A DNA stretch of 64,000 nucleotides from assembly GCF_014197105.1 (NCBI RefSeq), contig NZ_JACIEV010000004.1, forward strand, positions 322,784 to 386,783. Direction: 5' to 3'. The DNA comes from Sphingomonas jinjuensis (GTDB lineage Bacteria > Pseudomonadota > Alphaproteobacteria > Sphingomonadales > Sphingomonadaceae). The notes under the pieces were generated by a model. It ran no database searches. It was not told the DNA's origin and saw only the letters and a list, made by a program, of their open reading frames with translations. Shown here in pieces: positions 44,659 to 53,984 of the stretch; position 1 is the stretch's first letter; each line of letters begins with the position of its first letter. Both the position numbers and the translations under genes were made by a program.

Positions 44659-46245
44659 ATGACCCCCGGCTCGATGCAGCCCTATGCACTGACCCTCGAC
44701 AAGTTCATCGACCACGCCGCGAAGTGGCACGGAGGGACCGAGGTCGTGACCGGTGGCGACGACGGCAGCAGCCGGATCGACTACGCAAGCCTGCGGGACC
44801 GGGCCAACCGCCTGTCGGGCGCCTTCGCCGCGCTCGGGCTTACGGCCGGCGATAACCTCGCCACGCTGGCCTGGAACAGCCAGGCGCACATGGAATGCTG
44901 GTACGGCGCGATGGGCATCGGCATCGTCTGCCATACGCTCAACCCGCGCCTCGCCCCCGCCCATCTCGCCGCGATGATCCACCAGGCGGGCAATCGCCTG
45001 CTCGCGGTCAGCCCAAGCCTCGCGCCGCTGGTCGAGGAACTGCTCGAGCGCTGCCCGACGATCGAGCATGTCGTGCTGTTCGACGAAGCCGGCACGCAAG
45101 CGTCGCTGCCGCAGTCCGACCGCGTCCGCATCTGGCGGCTCGACGAGCTGCTCGACGCCCATGGCGCGGCGATGCCCTGGGGCGGGTTCGACGAGAACGC
45201 GCCTGCGGGGCTCTGCTTCACCTCGGGGACGACCGGCTCGCCCAAGGGCGTTACCTATACCCACCGGTCCAACTATCTCCACACCATGCACTCGCTGGCG
45301 GCCGATGTGATCGGGATCGGTGTGCACGACGTGGTGCTGGTCGCGGTGCCGATGTTCCATGCCAACGGCTGGGGCTTCGCCTTCGCCGGACCGGCGGCGG
45401 GCGCGAAGCTGGTACTGCCCGGCCGCCACCAGGATGGCGCGAGCCTAGCGCGGCTGATCGCCGACGAAGGCGTGACCGTCGCCGCCGGCGTCGCCACCGT
45501 ATGGCTGGGGCTGGTCGACCATCTCGACCACACCGGCGCCACGCTCCCCTCGCTCCAGCGCGTCCTGCTCGGCGGCTCGTCGGTGCCGCAGGCGTTGATG
45601 GATCGGCTGGAGGAGCGGCTTGGCGTCATCGTCCAGACCAGCTGGGGAATGACCGAGCTGTCGCCGGTCGGCACTGTCACCCCCGCCACCCAGCCGACCC
45701 GCCTGTCGTCGAAATCGGGTCGCCCGCCGCTCGGCGTCGACCTGCGCCTGACCGACGAGGCGGGGGTGCCGCTCGCCGACCAGCGCGGCGGCGAGGGGCG
45801 GCTGTGGGTGCGCGGCGCCAGCGCGGTCGAGCGCTATTTCGGCCAAAACGAACCGGCGACCGACGCCGACGGCTGGTTCGACACCGGCGATCTCGCGCGG
45901 ATCGATGCCGACGGCAACCTCAGCATCACCGGTCGCGCCAAGGACCTCATCAAGTCGGGCGGCGAATGGATCAATCCCGGCGAGATCGAGGCGATCGTCG
46001 GCGCGCTGCCCGACGTCGCGCTCGTCGCCGTGGTCGGCCGCGCGCATCCCAAATGGGGCGAGCGTCCGGTGCTGATCGTCGAGGAACGCCAGGGCGCCGC
46101 GCTCTCCGACGAAACGCTGCTCGACGCGCTGCGCGGGCGCATCGCCAGCTGGTGGATGCCCGAAACGATCGTCCGCGTCGCCGCCATGCCGCTGGCCTTG
46201 ACGGGCAAGATCGACAAGATGCGCTTGCGGGCCGAGCATGGGTGA
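44659..46245 (+). CDS. acyl-CoA synthetase, AMP-forming
   Basis: Activates a carboxylic acid to its CoA thioester at the cost of ATP. The 528-residue protein has the P-loop-like FTSGTTGSPKGVTYTHRS (about 193-210), TSWGMTELSP, GWFDTGDLA, the hinge ITGRAKDLIKSGGEWI and the C-terminal Lys in LTGKIDKMRLR. This is the long/medium-chain AlkK-like branch, close to 3-methylmercaptopropionate-CoA ligases by wording. The acid may come from the esterase at 40608 or from oxidation by the GMC enzyme. The ATG at 44659 begins MTPGSMQPYALTLDKFI, the normal N-terminus of the family. Confidence 0.9.
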   Translation: MTPGSMQPYALTLDKFIDHAAKWHGGTEVVTGGDDGSSRIDYASLRDRANRLSGAFAALGLTAGDNLATLAWNSQAHMECWYGAMGIGIVCHTLNPRLAPAHLAAMIHQAGNRLLAVSPSLAPLVEELLERCPTIEHVVLFDEAGTQASLPQSDRVRIWRLDELLDAHGAAMPWGGFDENAPAGLCFTSGTTGSPKGVTYTHRSNYLHTMHSLAADVIGIGVHDVVLVAVPMFHANGWGFAFAGPAAGAKLVLPGRHQDGASLARLIADEGVTVAAGVATVWLGLVDHLDHTGATLPSLQRVLLGGSSVPQALMDRLEERLGVIVQTSWGMTELSPVGTVTPATQPTRLSSKSGRPPLGVDLRLTDEAGVPLADQRGGEGRLWVRGASAVERYFGQNEPATDADGWFDTGDLARIDADGNLSITGRAKDLIKSGGEWINPGEIEAIVGALPDVALVAVVGRAHPKWGERPVLIVEERQGAALSDETLLDALRGRIASWWMPETIVRVAAMPLALTGKIDKMRLRAEHG

Positions 46246-46300
46246 GGCCATGACCGCGCTGGCCCCTGCCGCGGTGACGGCGGGCCTGCAGAGGAGCAGC

Positions 46301-47017
46301 ATGACCGACGCGCCGACCCGTCCCACCCGCCGGCCGAACAAGAAGGCCGAACAGCGCGCGGAGACGATGGAGCAGATCTTCGACGCCGCCGAGGCGCTGT
46401 TCGCGCAGCGCGGGCTCTATGGCGTGACGCTGAAGGAGGTGGCGCAGCAGGTCGGCGTCCACCAAACGCTGCTTCACTATTACTTCAAGGACAAGAAGGA
46501 GCTGTTCGACGCGGTGATCGCGCGCCGGGCGCCGGTGACGATCGAGCGCCGGCTCGCCACGCTCGACGCCTATGAGCGCGACGCGGCGGGCAAGCCCACG
46601 GTCGAGGGCGCGCTCCACGCCTATCTCGATGCCGACCTCGACCTTTATGGCAGCGGCGACATCGGCTGGCGCCATTTCGGCCGCCTCGGCGCGCAGATGA
46701 GCAACACCGCCGAATGGGGCGCCGAGCTGATGGACACCCACTTCGACGCCGTCGTGCTGCGCCTGATCGCGATCCTCAAGCAGGCGCTGCCCGACTGCCC
46801 CGAGGAGGATCTGTTCTGGGGCTATCACTTCGTCACCGGCGCGCTGATGCTGACGCTGGGGCGCACCGGGCGGATCGACAAGCTGTCGGGCGGGCTGTGC
46901 CGGTCGGAGGATTTCGCCGCGGTCAAGGAACGCATGGCGCGCTTCATGGCCGCCGGGTTCATCGCGACGTGCGCGGCGCGCAAGCAACCGCTTGGTGCGC
47001 CGCCGCCGATGATCTAG
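46301..47017 (+). CDS. TetR-family transcriptional regulator
   Basis: Regulator of 238 residues with an N-terminal helix-turn-helix (about 25-70: IFDAAEALFAQRGLYGVTL, then VAQQVGVHQTLLHYYFKDKK) and an all-helical ligand domain. Such proteins next to acyl-CoA ligases often respond to acyl-CoA or the free substrate; this is inference. GAGGAG at 46291-46296 supports ATG 46301; the in-frame ATG at 46238 would overlap the ligase stop and add an unusual leader. It sits in the middle of the receptor-ligase-TetR-dehydrogenase run on the plus strand. Confidence 0.88.
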   Translation: MTDAPTRPTRRPNKKAEQRAETMEQIFDAAEALFAQRGLYGVTLKEVAQQVGVHQTLLHYYFKDKKELFDAVIARRAPVTIERRLATLDAYERDAAGKPTVEGALHAYLDADLDLYGSGDIGWRHFGRLGAQMSNTAEWGAELMDTHFDAVVLRLIAILKQALPDCPEEDLFWGYHFVTGALMLTLGRTGRIDKLSGGLCRSEDFAAVKERMARFMAAGFIATCAARKQPLGAPPPMI

Positions 47018-47063
47018 CGTCCCCCTAACGACCGGTAATAGCGGCGTTTAGGAGAGAGAGCGC

Positions 47064-48737
47064 ATGCGACGCGACGATACCGCCGACTGGTCGGCCGATT
47101 ATATCATCGTCGGCGCAGGATCGGCGGGATGCGTTCTCGCCAACCGCTTGTCCGCCGACGGCAGGAGCCGAGTGCTATTGCTCGAGGCAGGCGGCGACGA
47201 CCGGCCCGGCAAGGAGCGGGGGCAATTCACCGCCAACCTCAACATCCACATCCCCGTCGGCTACGCCGCCAATCTGAAGGACCCTCGGGTCAACTGGCTA
47301 TACCGCACCGATCCCGATCCCGAGACCGGCGGGCGCGAGCATGTCTGGCCGCGTGGCAAGGTGCTGGGCGGATCATCGTCGATCAACGGCCTGCTCTACA
47401 TCCGCGGTCAGGCGGCGGACTATGACGGCTGGCGACAGCTCGGCTGCGAAGGCTGGAGCGCGGACGACGTCGAGCCCTATTTCCGCCGCAGCGAAGACCG
47501 GCTCGGCGGCGAGGACGCGGTCCATGGCGCGGGTGGCCCGCTCCACGTCTCCGATCCGACGTCGAAGCACCCCGTCTCGGCGGCGGTGATCGAGGCGTGC
47601 CGGCAATGGGGGCTGCCCCATCGCGACATCAACGGGCCCGAGCAGGAGGGCGTCGACTGGTTCCAGCTGACGGTGAAGAACGGCCGCCGCTGGTCGGCCG
47701 CCTCTGCCTATCTCAACCCCGCCCGCAGCCGCGCCAACCTGCGCATCGTGACCCGCGCCCATGCCGAGCGGATCGTCATCGAGGGCGGCCGCACGAGCGC
47801 GGTGCAGTTCGTCGCCGATGGCCGGCGGCAGGTGGCGCGCGCCGCCGGCGAGGTGATCGTCTGCACCGGCAGCATCGGCTCGCCGCAACTGCTGCAACTG
47901 TCGGGCATCGGCGCACCCGCGCTGCTGGCAGACCACGGCATCCCCGTCGTCGCCGACCTGCCCGGCGTCGGCGAGAATCTGCAGGACCATTATGTCGTCG
48001 GCGAGCAGTTCCGGCTGAAGCGCGGCGTACCCTCGGTCAACGCCCAGTCGCGCGGGCTGGCGCTGGGGCGGGAGGTGCTGCGCTACCTGGTCAGCCGCAC
48101 CGGGCTGCTGACGCTGTCCGCCGCGCACGTCGCCGCCTTCACCCGTTCGCGCGAAGGACTGGCGGCGCCTGATCTCCAGTTCCACATCCTGCCCGCGACG
48201 CTCGATGGCCAGAAGCTGGCGACCGGCGGCGCGATGGAGCTGGAGCGCGAGCCCGGCCTCACCTTCGGCGTGTGCCAGCTGCGCCCCGAGTCGCGCGGCT
48301 GGGTACGGCTTCGCTCGACCGACGCCGCCGAGCATCCGGCGATCCGCGCCAACTACCTCTTCGATCCGCTCGATCGCGAGACGATCGTCGCCGGGCTGAA
48401 GCAGGGCCGCGCGATCGCCGCGCAGCCGGCCCTGGCGGCGCTGATCGAGCGCGAGACGGTGCCAGGTCCAGCCGTCGGCGACGATGCCGCACTGCTCGAC
48501 TTCGCGCGCGCCGCCGGGGCGACCATCTATCACCCCGTCGGCACCTGCGCGATGGGCCACGGCCGCCAGGCCGTCGTCGACCCTGCCCTGCGCGTCCACG
48601 GCATCGCGGGCCTGCGCGTCGTCGACGCCAGCATCATGCCGCGCCTCACCTCGGGCAACACCAACGCACCGACGATCATGATCGCCGAAAAGGCTAGCGA
48701 CATGATCCTCGCCGACCGCCGCCGCGACGCCACCTGA
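47064..48737 (+). CDS. GMC-family FAD oxidoreductase (choline-dehydrogenase-like)
   Basis: FAD-dependent alcohol dehydrogenase of 557 residues. The dinucleotide fold is [17 protein letters not shown] at the N-terminus. GMC signature 1 is [14 protein letters not shown], signature 2 is [15 protein letters not shown]. The catalytic His is in [10 protein letters not shown] and the partner Asn in [14 protein letters not shown]. BetA and PEG/alkanol dehydrogenases are relatives; substrate not identifiable. TAGGAGAGAGAG precedes the ATG. It would oxidise a primary alcohol to an aldehyde, on the way to an acid that the ligase could activate. Confidence 0.9.
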   Translation: MRRDDTADWSADYIIVGAGSAGCVLANRLSADGRSRVLLLEAGGDDRPGKERGQFTANLNIHIPVGYAANLKDPRVNWLYRTDPDPETGGREHVWPRGKVLGGSSSINGLLYIRGQAADYDGWRQLGCEGWSADDVEPYFRRSEDRLGGEDAVHGAGGPLHVSDPTSKHPVSAAVIEACRQWGLPHRDINGPEQEGVDWFQLTVKNGRRWSAASAYLNPARSRANLRIVTRAHAERIVIEGGRTSAVQFVADGRRQVARAAGEVIVCTGSIGSPQLLQLSGIGAPALLADHGIPVVADLPGVGENLQDHYVVGEQFRLKRGVPSVNAQSRGLALGREVLRYLVSRTGLLTLSAAHVAAFTRSREGLAAPDLQFHILPATLDGQKLATGGAMELEREPGLTFGVCQLRPESRGWVRLRSTDAAEHPAIRANYLFDPLDRETIVAGLKQGRAIAAQPALAALIERETVPGPAVGDDAALLDFARAAGATIYHPVGTCAMGHGRQAVVDPALRVHGIAGLRVVDASIMPRLTSGNTNAPTIMIAEKASDMILADRRRDAT

Positions 48738-48758
48738 GCGCCGGGCGACGTCGCCGAG

Positions 48759-51032
48759 TCAGAAGCGGAACGCGGCCTCCGCCCCGATCAGGCGCGGTTG
48801 GTTGACCGCTGCGGCGTAGAAGGCGCCCGAGGTGTTGCTCGGCGCCAGCCCCTGCTGCTGCGTGATCAGATAGGCGCGCTTGTCGGTGATGTTACGCGCG
48901 AACACCGACAGCGAGATGGCACCGGTCTGCACGCCGGCGCGCAGGTCGAACGTCGTGAACGCGCCCAGTCGCTTGGGGAAGCGGTTGGCATAGTCGCTGA
49001 TCCGATCGCCGGTGTAGTTCGCGCTTGCGCCCAGCGTCAGCGCGGTGTCGCCTCCCAGCGGCGCCGAATAGTCGGCGTTCACCGACCCCGCCCAGCGCGG
49101 CACATAGGGCAGCCGGTCGCCATCGAGCCCACCCGCCGCCGGCGCAGCCGATGTCAGCTTGGCATCGGTATAGCCGACGTTGCCGGTCAGGTTCAGCCCG
49201 GTCGCCGGCTGGATACGCAGAGTCGCTTCCGCGCCCTGGCTGCGCGCCGATCCGCCGTTGACCAGATAATTGAAGCCGCCGCCGCTCGTCTGGATCTGGA
49301 TGTCGTTCCAGTCAGTGTAGAACAGCGCCGTTTCCAGCGACACCTTGCGATCCATGCCCTGCGCCTTCAGGCCGACCTCATATTGCGTCAGGCGATCGGG
49401 CTGGAACACCAGCGGCACCGTCGTGCTGGTCGGCGGCGCCGGGTTCGGGCCGCCGGGGCGATAGCCGGTCGCGGCGCGGGCATAGACGGTCAGATTGTCC
49501 GACGGCCGGAAGCGTGGCGAGACCATCCAGGTGGTGACGTCGGCGCTCTCCTTGCCCGGCACGATCAGGCGCGGGCCGACGAGCAGGCCCTGATAATCCT
49601 GCAGGTAATTCTGGTTGTCGTGCGCCTGGCGGACGCCGCCGAGGATGTCGAACTTGTCGCCGAAATGGATCCGCGCGTTGCCGAAGACCGAATATTCCTC
49701 ATAGCGCGAATCGATCTTGGCGATGGCGAGCGCGGGCAGCGGGATTGCGGCGCCGGTCACCGTCGAGAAGGTGTCGATGTTGGGAATGCGGTTCTGGCTG
49801 TTCTCCAGCGTCCAGTAGAAGCCGGCCTGAAGATCGAGCAGCCCGCCGAACAATCCGTTGCTGCTCGCCCGCGCCTCTTCCGACCAGCGGTCGGTATGCT
49901 TCAGCGTGTTGAGCCGGACACCCAGCGTCGAGCCCAGCCCCAGTCGCGGACCCAGCGCCGCGCCATAGCCGCGCGTGCCATCGGTCAACTCGCGGTATGA
50001 AATGCGCTGATACGTCGTCGACGACACCAGCTCGACCGGCCCGGCATCGCCGCGGATCGTCGCATTGTACAGGCGGAAGCGGACATAGCCCTGCTCGGCG
50101 GCGAAGCGGTTCTGCTTGAGGTCGCCGTAGACGGGGCGCTGGGTCACCGCGTCGACATCGACGGTGTTGGTGCCCTGGGTGGTGATGTCCTGGCCGATCG
50201 CCGACAGGTCGAGGCGGATGTCGGGGCCGAACTTCATCGCCAGCACGGCGCGACCGCCGCGCACCCGCGCCAGGTTCACGTCGGCGCGGCCGATCCGCGG
50301 GTTGATGTTGTCGACATAGCCGGGATCGAGCCGATAGAAGCCCGACGCGTGGAACACGAGCTGGCCCGGCGCCAGCGGCACGTTGACCATGCCGCGCGCC
50401 GAATAGCCGATGTCGCCCTTGGCGACGCTGGTGACGCCCAGCTGCCCGCGCGCCTCGACCTCGTTGAAATTGGGCGCGGCGGTGGTGAACTTCAGCAATC
50501 CGCCGACCGCACCGGCGCCGTAGAGCGTGCCCTGCGGCCCCTTCAGCACTTCGATCTGGGCAAGGTCGGAGGGATCGAGATCGGGCGTGATCGCATTGCC
50601 GCCGGTATAGGCGTTGACCGACCCGACCGGCGCCTCGTCGACATAATAGCCGGTGGTCGAGCCGGGCTGCGCCGCGCCGGTGGTGATGCCGCGCAGCGTG
50701 ATCTGGGTGATGCCAGTCCGCGCACTGGTCAGCGACAGGCCGGGCACCTGCGCGGCATAGTCAGCGAAGCGGACGACGCCCTGCTTCGACAGGTCGGTCG
50801 CGCTGATGACCGAGACCGAGGCGGGAACGTCGAGCAGCCGCTCGTTGCTCTTGGTCGCGGTGACGATGATATCGCCGCCGGTCGCCTGTGCCGGATCGAT
50901 CGCGGCCTGCGGATCGTCGGTCTGCGGTACCGGGGTCGTCGCCGGACCGGTCTGCGCGCTCGCCGAGCCGATCGCGAGAAACGCCGTCGCCACACCCGCC
51001 AGCAACGCCACGCGCAAGGAGCCTGCCTTCAT
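48759..51032 (-). CDS. TonB-dependent receptor under the CCTATC-N-GATAGG operators
   Basis: Outer-membrane transporter of 757 residues with a signal peptide ([20 protein letters not shown]...ASAQ), [18 protein letters not shown], plug elements [15 protein letters not shown] and [19 protein letters not shown], and a C-terminal Phe (GAEAAFRF). GAGGGTG precedes ATG 51032; an in-frame ATG at 51071 falls closer to the operators and is less likely. Two palindromic operators lie 53-83 bases upstream. The downstream GntR and AraC regulators, flavoprotein, SDR and esterase suggest a dedicated uptake and degradation group. It converges with the GMC gene. Confidence 0.92.
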   Translation of the reverse strand: MKAGSLRVALLAGVATAFLAIGSASAQTGPATTPVPQTDDPQAAIDPAQATGGDIIVTATKSNERLLDVPASVSVISATDLSKQGVVRFADYAAQVPGLSLTSARTGITQITLRGITTGAAQPGSTTGYYVDEAPVGSVNAYTGGNAITPDLDPSDLAQIEVLKGPQGTLYGAGAVGGLLKFTTAAPNFNEVEARGQLGVTSVAKGDIGYSARGMVNVPLAPGQLVFHASGFYRLDPGYVDNINPRIGRADVNLARVRGGRAVLAMKFGPDIRLDLSAIGQDITTQGTNTVDVDAVTQRPVYGDLKQNRFAAEQGYVRFRLYNATIRGDAGPVELVSSTTYQRISYRELTDGTRGYGAALGPRLGLGSTLGVRLNTLKHTDRWSEEARASSNGLFGGLLDLQAGFYWTLENSQNRIPNIDTFSTVTGAAIPLPALAIAKIDSRYEEYSVFGNARIHFGDKFDILGGVRQAHDNQNYLQDYQGLLVGPRLIVPGKESADVTTWMVSPRFRPSDNLTVYARAATGYRPGGPNPAPPTSTTVPLVFQPDRLTQYEVGLKAQGMDRKVSLETALFYTDWNDIQIQTSGGGFNYLVNGGSARSQGAEATLRIQPATGLNLTGNVGYTDAKLTSAAPAAGGLDGDRLPYVPRWAGSVNADYSAPLGGDTALTLGASANYTGDRISDYANRFPKRLGAFTTFDLRAGVQTGAISLSVFARNITDKRAYLITQQQGLAPSNTSGAFYAAAVNQPRLIGAEAAFRF

Positions 51033-51084
51033 GTCCACACCCTCATCCTGGTCCGTGCCGATGTCCGGCAAGCTGCTCGTGCAG

Positions 51085-51115
51085 CCTTTCAGATAGGTAT
51101 GCCTATCAGATAGGC
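51085..51115. promoter_or_regulatory. two palindromic operators before the TonB receptor
   Basis: CCTTTCAGATAGG at 51085-51097 and a perfect palindrome GCCTATCAGATAGGC at 51101-51115 (arms of seven bases around one base). The same element recurs at 52655, 52678 and 55455. A GntR-family protein is the natural candidate binder. The gap 51033-51173 holds no gene. Confidence 0.7.
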
Positions 51116-51173
51116 TGGGTCGTGGTAGTCGCGTCGATGTGCAGATCGGAACCGGTGTTGTGCGCAGGGCGGC

Positions 51174-51872
51174 CTAGCGGGCGATGATGTTGGCGATCGA
51201 CTGGTCGAAATGCGCATCCATCAGCCGCGCCGCCTGGGCGCCATCGCGATCGGCGATGGCGAGGCCGAGCTCGCGGTGGACCGCGAGCACCGCCTCGCGC
51301 TGGTCGTCGGTCTCGCGCGTGTCCCAGGCGGTCGGCACCGCGACCCGCATCAGCGGCTCGAACGAACGGACGATCTGGTGGAACAGCGCATTGCGCCCCG
51401 CCTGTGCGATCGCTTGGTGAAACGCGATGTCGTGGTCGATCAGGCTGGTGATGTCATGCGCATGAAGCGCCATCGCCCGGGCATGGCCGACGATCAGCGC
51501 CGCCTCCTCGTCGGTGCGATGCTCGGCAGCCAGGCTGGCGGTGCGCAGCTCCAGCGTGCGGCGCACGTCCCATACCTCGACCGTCGACACCTGTTCGGTG
51601 GCGACCGCATGGTCGATCGACGCGGCCATCACCGATCCGTCGATCGCACCGACGCGCGCGCGCCGGCCGTTGCCGACGTCGATCAGCCGCAGCGCGGCCA
51701 GCGCACCGAACGCCTCGCGCATCACGGCGCGGCTGACGCCCAGGTCGGCCGCGAACTGGCCTTCGCCGGGCAGCGTGTCGCCGACCTTCAGGTCGCGCTC
51801 GCGGATATATTGGCGAACCCGCCGAACCGCGCGGTCGACCAGCGAGCCGCCGCTCTGTGCCGCGACGTTCAT
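51174..51872 (-). CDS. GntR-family regulator, FadR subfamily
   Basis: A 232-residue repressor-type regulator. The winged helix is RQYIRERDLKVGDTLPGEGQ, then AADLGVSRAVMREAFGAL. The C-terminal all-helical FCD domain has metal-ligand-like His/Asp positions (DHDIAFHQAIAQAG, AVHRELGLAIADRDG). FCD regulators usually sense small acids such as lactate, gluconate or acyl compounds. The ATG at 51872 overlaps the TGA of the AraC-type gene (ATGA), so both are made together. I propose it as binder of the CCTATC-N-GATAGG dyads nearby, which have the short-palindrome form GntR proteins prefer. Confidence 0.88.
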   Translation of the reverse strand: MNVAAQSGGSLVDRAVRRVRQYIRERDLKVGDTLPGEGQFAADLGVSRAVMREAFGALAALRLIDVGNGRRARVGAIDGSVMAASIDHAVATEQVSTVEVWDVRRTLELRTASLAAEHRTDEEAALIVGHARAMALHAHDITSLIDHDIAFHQAIAQAGRNALFHQIVRSFEPLMRVAVPTAWDTRETDDQREAVLAVHRELGLAIADRDGAQAARLMDAHFDQSIANIIAR

Positions 51873-52612
51873 GCCGCCGCCTGCGCGCGCAGGTGGCTGG
51901 GCGCCTGGCCGAAGCGGCGCGAGAAGGCACGCGTGAAGCTGGCGTTGTTGAGATAGCCGCAGCGATAGCCGATCGACGACACCGGCAGGTCGGTCGCCAG
52001 CAGCAGGTCGCGCGCGCCGTGCAGGCGGCGATCGGCGATCGCGTCGGCGACGGTCATCGAGAACATCGAGCGGAAGCCGCGGGTCAGCTTCGCGCGGTTG
52101 ATCCCGCACGCACGCGAGATCGTGTCGAGCGTGATCTTTTCATGCCACTGCTCGTCGATCAGCCGCCGGGCGGCGGCGATCCGCTTCGCCTCGGCCGCCG
52201 ACAGCACGCCGGCACCGTCGACCGGGATCAGCCCGCCATCGGCCAGCGCGGCGAAGGTCATGCACAGCAGTTCGATGCTCTTGGCGAGGCGCAGCGTCAC
52301 CCCATGCGCGCCCTCGATCCGGCACCCGGTAATGGCGAGCGCGATCCCGCGCATCTCGGTCGGCACGTGCCAGCATGCGCCCTCGGTCGGGACGGTGCCG
52401 AAGATCCGCGCGCATTCCGCCGCGCTGACGACCAGCACCAGATCGGCATCGGCGAGCATGTCGACCGCAATCGGATCGGGATGGAACGCAAACGTCGCCG
52501 GCGCCAGGCGGAAGCTGAAGCCGATCGATCGGGCCGGCCATTCGCCCGCGGGCAGCGCCCCGTCTCCGACGAAGGCAACCATCTCCGGCGATACGTCGAT
52601 ACGGTCTTTCAT
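51869..52612 (-). CDS. AraC-family transcriptional regulator
   Basis: A 247-residue regulator with a C-terminal pair of helix-turn-helices (about 150-245: KITLDTISRACGINRAKLTR, then SSIGYRCGYLNNASFTRAFS). The N-terminal sensing part is not a clear cupin. The order ...FRSMFSMTVADAIADRRLHGA resembles PchR-type and related activators. GGAGAGG precedes ATG 52612; the in-frame ATG at 52675 lies between two operator copies and is less likely. Its stop overlaps the GntR start. Two operators lie 43-78 bases before its ATG. Confidence 0.87.
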   Translation of the reverse strand: MKDRIDVSPEMVAFVGDGALPAGEWPARSIGFSFRLAPATFAFHPDPIAVDMLADADLVLVVSAAECARIFGTVPTEGACWHVPTEMRGIALAITGCRIEGAHGVTLRLAKSIELLCMTFAALADGGLIPVDGAGVLSAAEAKRIAAARRLIDEQWHEKITLDTISRACGINRAKLTRGFRSMFSMTVADAIADRRLHGARDLLLATDLPVSSIGYRCGYLNNASFTRAFSRRFGQAPSHLRAQAAA

Positions 52613-52654
52613 GCTGCCTCTCCGCCCGTTGTACGAGTCGAGAGACGTCATGCA

Positions 52655-52690
52655 CCTTTCAGATAGCTCAGGCAAGAGCTTTCAGATAGG
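52655..52690. promoter_or_regulatory. two operator copies before the AraC-GntR pair
   Basis: CCTTTCAGATAGC at 52655-52667 and GCTTTCAGATAGG at 52678-52690, same orientation, 23 bases apart. The second spans the stop codon of the MFS gene. This suggests that the AraC-GntR pair controls itself. Confidence 0.65.
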
Positions 52691-53983
52691 TCGCTGGCCG
52701 ATCGGTGCGCGCCGCATGGCGACGATGAAGGCGATCAGCGACACGACGCTGGTCGCGACGCCGACGATGGCCAGCCCGCCCGCCAGATGCTGCTCGCCGC
52801 CGAGCAATCCGCTCGTCGCCGCGACCAACGTCGGCGCCAGCCCGAAACCGATCAGTCCCGCCACCGCCAGGAACGCCCCAATGCACAGGCCGCGAAGCTC
52901 GTTGGGGATGAAGACGGTCAGCGCTACCGACGTGGCCGCACCGGTCAGCGATCCGCAGAGGATCAGCGTGCCGAACGCGACGGCAAAGGCGGGCACCGAT
53001 GGCGCGATCGGGAACAGCGCCGCCGGGATGCCGATCGCCGCCGCGACGATCGCGCCGATCAGCAACCCACCCCGCCGCGCGCCCTTCTGGCCCAGGTCGG
53101 CCGACACCCCGCCCAGCGCCGCGCCGGCGGTGCCCGCGACGAACATCAGCGGCGCCATCCAGGCGGCGAAGTCCTGCGGCTGCAGCTTGAAGACGCGCGC
53201 CAGCACCGGCGCCGCCCAGATCACCCCCGCGGCATCCGCCATCACCACGCTGACCTGTCCCAGGAACAGCGGCAGCAGGAAACCGCGCCGCTGCCACAGC
53301 GCGCCGGCGACGACGCGGAACGGCGCGTGCAGCCCCGTCGCGACCTCGCGCCGCGGCGGCTCGCGCAGGAAGAACAACGGCACCATCAGCAGCGTGGCGA
53401 GCGCCGCCAGCGCGAGGTGCGATCCCCGCCACGGCGCGATCCCGCCGAATGCCGCGGGATGCGCGACGAACCAGCCGAACAGTTCGCCGACCACCCCGAA
53501 CGCCGCCGCCTGGCCCAGCGACTTGCCCAGCCCAACGATCACCAGCGCCCGTCCGCGCTGGTCGGGCGCGCACAGGTCGGCCGACAGCGACAAGGCGGCG
53601 GTAAGCGCCCCGGTCGCGCCCACCCCGGCCAGCATCCGCGCGACGAACAGCATCCACGGCCCGCTCGCCAGCGCGGTCGCCCACGTGCCCGCAACGAAGG
53701 CGCCGACCAGCGCGATCATGATCCGCACGCGGTGATGGCGGTCGACCAGAATCCCGATCGGGATCGAGAACAATGCCAGCGGCAGTGCCGCGCTCAACCC
53801 TTGGATCAGGCTCAGCGCATAGTCGCTGAGGCCCATCTCCGCCTTGGCGCCCTCCTGCACCGTCCCGAACGACTGCATCGCGGCGAAGCCGAGCAGCATC
53901 GCCAGCGCCAGGATCGATAGCGCCGGCAGCGAACGCGCGAAGGACCGCTGGGCGACCTCGGTTTGGGCGGACGACATCAACAT
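52682..53983 (-). CDS. MFS transporter
   Basis: Inner-membrane transporter of 433 residues with 12 hydrophobic segments. The first-loop motif is SIPIGILVDRHHRVRIMI. ARMLAGVGATGALTAALSLSAD and RGRALVIVGLGKSLGQAAAFG are MFS helix-4/5 elements. The substrate is unknown. It starts one base after the stop of the flavoprotein gene; ATG 53977 (MSSAQTEVAQRSF) is an alternative start two codons in. The tight spacing makes the flavoprotein and transporter one operon, so they probably act on the same compound. Confidence 0.87.
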   Translation of the reverse strand: MLMSSAQTEVAQRSFARSLPALSILALAMLLGFAAMQSFGTVQEGAKAEMGLSDYALSLIQGLSAALPLALFSIPIGILVDRHHRVRIMIALVGAFVAGTWATALASGPWMLFVARMLAGVGATGALTAALSLSADLCAPDQRGRALVIVGLGKSLGQAAAFGVVGELFGWFVAHPAAFGGIAPWRGSHLALAALATLLMVPLFFLREPPRREVATGLHAPFRVVAGALWQRRGFLLPLFLGQVSVVMADAAGVIWAAPVLARVFKLQPQDFAAWMAPLMFVAGTAGAALGGVSADLGQKGARRGGLLIGAIVAAAIGIPAALFPIAPSVPAFAVAFGTLILCGSLTGAATSVALTVFIPNELRGLCIGAFLAVAGLIGFGLAPTLVAATSGLLGGEQHLAGGLAIVGVATSVVSLIAFIVAMRRAPIGQRPI

Positions 53984-53984
53984 G

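Noticed and set aside
51174..52675. Frameshifted single regulator instead of AraC plus GntR
   Set aside because: Each part is a complete protein with its own DNA-binding and effector domains, and the ATGA overlap is a normal coupling signal.
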